Origin: Pycnococcus provasolii
Taxonomy: Eukaryota > Chlorophyta > Pseudoscourfieldiophyceae > Pseudoscourfieldiales
Length of the DNA stretch: 64,000 nt
Direction: 5' to 3'
Assembly: GCA_049487715.1 (NCBI GenBank)
Contig: CP150551.1
Coordinates: 248,001 to 312,000, forward strand
Both the position numbers and the translations under genes were made by a program. How positions within the stretch are numbered: the stretch's first letter is position 1; the number at the start of each line of letters is the position of its first letter. Positions 61,292-64,000 of the stretch are shown here, piece after piece. Under the pieces are notes generated by a model that was given only the letters and a program-made list of their open reading frames with translations, was not told the DNA's origin and made no database searches.

Positions 61292-64000
61292 TTACGCAGA
61301 CTCCATTGTCTTGAGCTTGATGCTGCTAAAGACGATTGAGTTGTTCATGCCTTGGCTAGAGGACTCCGCATCTTCCGCATCCTTCATGTCGTCGGCGGGT
61401 GACTTTCTCGAGAAGTCGAATGCAGCGACAGCCGCTTCCCGTGTGGGGAAAGGGTGCACGAGAAGTCTTTCTGCATCCTCGGGGTCTACGTCAAGCACAG
61501 CGATCATGTCGTGCTGAAGAGACTGGTTAAGCACGGCTTCCGCAAGCGCGTCGTCGACGAGGCGAGCCACCGCCCGTCGCAGTGGGCGTGCTCCGTACTT
61601 CTCGTCGTATCCCTCGTGAACAATAAGCTCCATCGCGCTTCGCGTCACCATCACCTCGCATCCGTGGAACTCGTGCACGCGTGCTGACGTGTCATTCAGC
61701 GCCACGTCTGCAAGCGTGCGAACGTTGTCCCGAGAGAGAGGTCGGAACGCGATGACGTCGTCGAGACGATTCAAGAACTCCGGCCGGAAGAAGTTCTTGA
61801 GCTCGTCGAAGAGCTTGCTTCGCAGCTTAGCGTCAGCCTCCTCCTCCGCCTTAGACTCGTCGGCGGCGGGAAGAGAAAATCCAAGGCCGGTGTTCCCGGC
61901 GGTGAGATGTGAGCCGATATTGCTTGTCATGCAGATGATGCAATGCCTGAAATTCACCTTACGACCCGTGCTGTCGCTCAGCACGCCATCCTCGAGCACC
62001 TGCAGCAGAAGGTTGAAGACGTCGGGATGCGCCTTCTCCACCTCGTCGAAGAGGATGAGGCAGTGCGGGTTCTTGCGAACCATCTCAGTGAGCAGGCCAC
62101 CCTCGTCGTACCCGACGTAGCCTGGCGGCGCACCAATCAGCTTGGAAACGCTGTGCCTCTCCATGTACTCGCTCATGTCGAAGCGAATGAAGTTGGACTG
62201 CGCGGCGGTGTGTCCCTTCGCCTTGGTGCGATCTCCGCCCACCTCGCTGTCGTCGCCGTCGTCGTTCGGCTTACCGCCTTCCGCCACCACAGGAGTGGCG
62301 GTGCCATCCTGCTGCTGCTGCTGCTGCTCCTCCTTCGTCTCCTCCTTCTCTGCCCCCTTTCCGCCAAAGTAGCAGGCTGCCAGGCTTCGCGCAAGCTCTG
62401 TCTTGCCCACACCGGTGGGTCCGCAGAGCATAAACGATGCGACGGGCCGCTTAGGGTCACGCACGCCAACCACCGCACGCTTGATGGCGGTGCACAAAGC
62501 GAACACAGCGGGATCCTGGCCCACCATGCGCGTGAGCAGCTCGTTCTTGAGTCCGTTCGCCTTCTCGCGGTTCGTCGCGCGAATTCCATCCACGGGAATG
62601 GACGTCCACTTTGCGCAGATCTTCTCGATCATGCCCACCTCAACCGTCGGCACCGCAAGGCTAGGACTCGACGTCCTGTTTCCACGTGCCTCGAGCGCGG
62701 CGCGCAGCTCCTGCTCTCGGTCGCGCAGCAGTACAGCCTCCTCGTAGAATCCGCCTGTTGTAGCCTGACGCTTAGCCTCTCGCGCTGTCTGGAACTCGCT
62801 CCACAACACCTCCGCCTCGTCCGCCTCGCTGGAGGCGACATTCGACGTCGACAACTCGTCCATGTGCCCCGCCACCTGCTCCATGCGCAGCGCGAGCTTC
62901 TCGAGGCGCCAGCGGTGCGCCTCAAGGCGCGCCTGCGATCCCGCCTCGTCGAGGAGGTCGATCGCCTTGTCGGGCAGGTGGCGATCACTGACGTACCGGT
63001 GGCTGAGGCTCACCGCGGCATTGAGAGCCTCCTCCGTGAAGATGACGCGGTGGAAGTCCTCGTAGATATCACGCAGCCCGTGCATGATTGTGATCGCCTG
63101 CTCCTGCGTCGGCTCACATACATCGACGGGCTGGAATCGGCGCGTGAGCGCGGGATCCTTCTCGATGTACTTGCGGTACTCGCGCATCGTCGTCATGCCA
63201 ATGCACGCGAATTCGCCTCGTGCGAGGCTCGGCTTGAGCAGATTTGCAAGGTCCATGCCACCGCCACCGCCACCACGCCCTCCCGCGGCACCTCCGCTGC
63301 CGACGATGGTGTGGATCTCGTCAATCGCGAGAATGATCTCGCCCTCCGCCTCTTTCAGCTCCTTGAGCAGCGAGGTGACGCGGTTCTCCAGCTCGCCGCG
63401 CTCCTTGGCGCCCGCCACGAGGCCAGGAACGTCAAGCGCAAGAATTCGCTTCCCCTTGAGGAATTCTGCGCACATGTCGTCGGCAATCGCGCATGCGAGT
63501 CCCTCGACGACCGCCGTCTTGCCCACACCCGGATCGCCGAGCAGGATCGGGTTGTTCTTGACGCGCTTCGCAAGGATCTGAATGCATCGCTTCGTCTCGT
63601 CGTCGCGTCCCACGACGGGATCAATCTTCTTCTCCGCAGCCAGCGCCGTCATGTCCGTGCAAAACTCCTCGAGCGCGCTCTTCTTGTCGTCTTCACCGCC
63701 TGCGCCACCCTTGGATGAGCCCGCGGCGGCTGCACGTCTCTTCTTTCCCGATTCCGCCTCCGCCTTGCCGGAATTTTCCTCCACCTCCGCCGATAGCTTG
63801 GACGCGGTGTGCTCGTTGATGGTCTCGAAGTCCACCTCGGCAGCCGCGAGCACAGCGCGTGCCTTCTCACCACTCGGTTCCTCCATCAGGCTGAGCACGA
63901 CGTGCTCCGGTCCGACGTAGTTCATGCCAAGCGCCCGGCTCGCCTCCATCGCGCCCTCGAACACCTTCTTTGACGAGACGCTGAATGGCATTTCCGTCTT
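61292..64000 (-). CDS. CLPC: ClpC-type Hsp100 chaperone, 5' end outside the window
   Basis: The open frame continues through the right edge; 899 residues lie after an internal Met at 63991. The visible N-domain half (ALGMNYVGPEHVVLSLM) is the second Clp_N repeat. D1 has Walker A GDPGVGKT (~154) and AIDEIHTIVG; a UVR motif (GFYEEAVLLRDREQELRAAL) sits in the middle, and there is no long M-domain, both pointing to ClpC rather than ClpB. D2 has GPTGVGKT (~525), FDEVEKAHPDVFN, TSNIGS, and a GLGFSLP loop at the position where ClpC carries the ClpP-docking IGF/L motif. It unfolds stromal proteins for the Clp protease and aids import. Odd: a ~50-residue Glu/Gln/Asp-rich insertion just after the D2 Walker A helix, with a Gln run. 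Confidence 0.88.
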   Translation of the reverse strand, partial: KTEMPFSVSSKKVFEGAMEASRALGMNYVGPEHVVLSLMEEPSGEKARAVLAAAEVDFETINEHTASKLSAEVEENSGKAEAESGKKRRAAAAGSSKGGAGGEDDKKSALEEFCTDMTALAAEKKIDPVVGRDDETKRCIQILAKRVKNNPILLGDPGVGKTAVVEGLACAIADDMCAEFLKGKRILALDVPGLVAGAKERGELENRVTSLLKELKEAEGEIILAIDEIHTIVGSGGAAGGRGGGGGGMDLANLLKPSLARGEFACIGMTTMREYRKYIEKDPALTRRFQPVDVCEPTQEQAITIMHGLRDIYEDFHRVIFTEEALNAAVSLSHRYVSDRHLPDKAIDLLDEAGSQARLEAHRWRLEKLALRMEQVAGHMDELSTSNVASSEADEAEVLWSEFQTAREAKRQATTGGFYEEAVLLRDREQELRAALEARGNRTSSPSLAVPTVEVGMIEKICAKWTSIPVDGIRATNREKANGLKNELLTRMVGQDPAVFALCTAIKRAVVGVRDPKRPVASFMLCGPTGVGKTELARSLAACYFGGKGAEKEETKEEQQQQQQDGTATPVVAEGGKPNDDGDDSEVGGDRTKAKGHTAAQSNFIRFDMSEYMERHSVSKLIGAPPGYVGYDEGGLLTEMVRKNPHCLILFDEVEKAHPDVFNLLLQVLEDGVLSDSTGRKVNFRHCIICMTSNIGSHLTAGNTGLGFSLPAADESKAEEEADAKLRSKLFDELKNFFRPEFLNRLDDVIAFRPLSRDNVRTLADVALNDTSARVHEFHGCEVMVTRSAMELIVHEGYDEKYGARPLRRAVARLVDDALAEAVLNQSLQHDMIAVLDVDPEDAERLLVHPFPTREAAVAAFDFSRKSPADDMKDAEDAESSSQGMNNSIVFSSIKLKTMESA

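Noticed and set aside
61943-63718. 591-residue open stretch on the plus strand
   Set aside because: Antisense to ClpC; Leu/Arg/His-rich with no motif, a common shadow in GC-rich DNA.

Overview
The window looks like nuclear DNA of a small, GC-rich green alga, probably a prasinophyte-type picoalga. Evidence: plastid-type proteins (RbfA, KAS, RNase J, ClpC with a UVR motif), eukaryote-only proteins (VPS54, LAMMER kinase, ALY/REF, centrin, eS24, ERG4 sterol reductase, TMEM33), and a plant-lineage zinc module (WRC) with an AP2 domain. Spliceosomal introns with GT-AG ends are visible in eS24, centrin and a RING/AP2 gene. Genes are dense, mostly intronless, and separated by roughly 30 to 350 bp. The lineage call is an inference; no rRNA or organelle marker is present.

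Layout. From 0.3 to 41.8 kb lies a housekeeping region in which neighbouring genes alternate strands almost without exception, giving divergent promoters and convergent 3' ends: WDR76/CMR1 (-), RbfA (+), DDX31 helicase (-), GT29 sialyltransferase-like (+), VPS54 (-), mL53-like (+), eS24 (-), unknown glycine-zipper protein (+), KAS (-), centrin (+), RNase J (+), coiled-coil protein (-), ERG4 (+), TMEM33 (-), ATG22-like (+), LAMMER kinase (+), beta-propeller (-), sulfotransferase-like (+), DUF155/RMD1 (-), RCC1-like (+), M3 peptidase (-), ALY/REF (+). Telomere-like TTAGGG/CCCTAA tracts recur in several of the promoters.

From about 39.5 to 58.2 kb the sequence changes in character. There are mosaic repeat elements, a secreted CAP/SCP protein, a broken double FkbM methyltransferase, then four apparently identical 2,161-bp tandem units, each encoding a membrane-anchored protein with two different methyltransferase domains. 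A truncated fifth copy is spliced onto a cysteine-rich protein whose frame breaks at a C8 run. Third codon positions are visibly richer in A/T here. It reads as a recently amplified surface-glycan modification island.

From 58.2 to 64 kb are a two-exon gene joining RING, AP2, Tudor-like, chromo and two WRC domains, and a ClpC-type Hsp100 running off the right edge.

Most notable: the perfect dual-methyltransferase array with promoter fusion to its neighbour; the RING-AP2-chromo-WRC architecture; and two places (sulfotransferase, RMD1) where a GT...AG segment of only 22 (or 31) nt would repair the reading frame.
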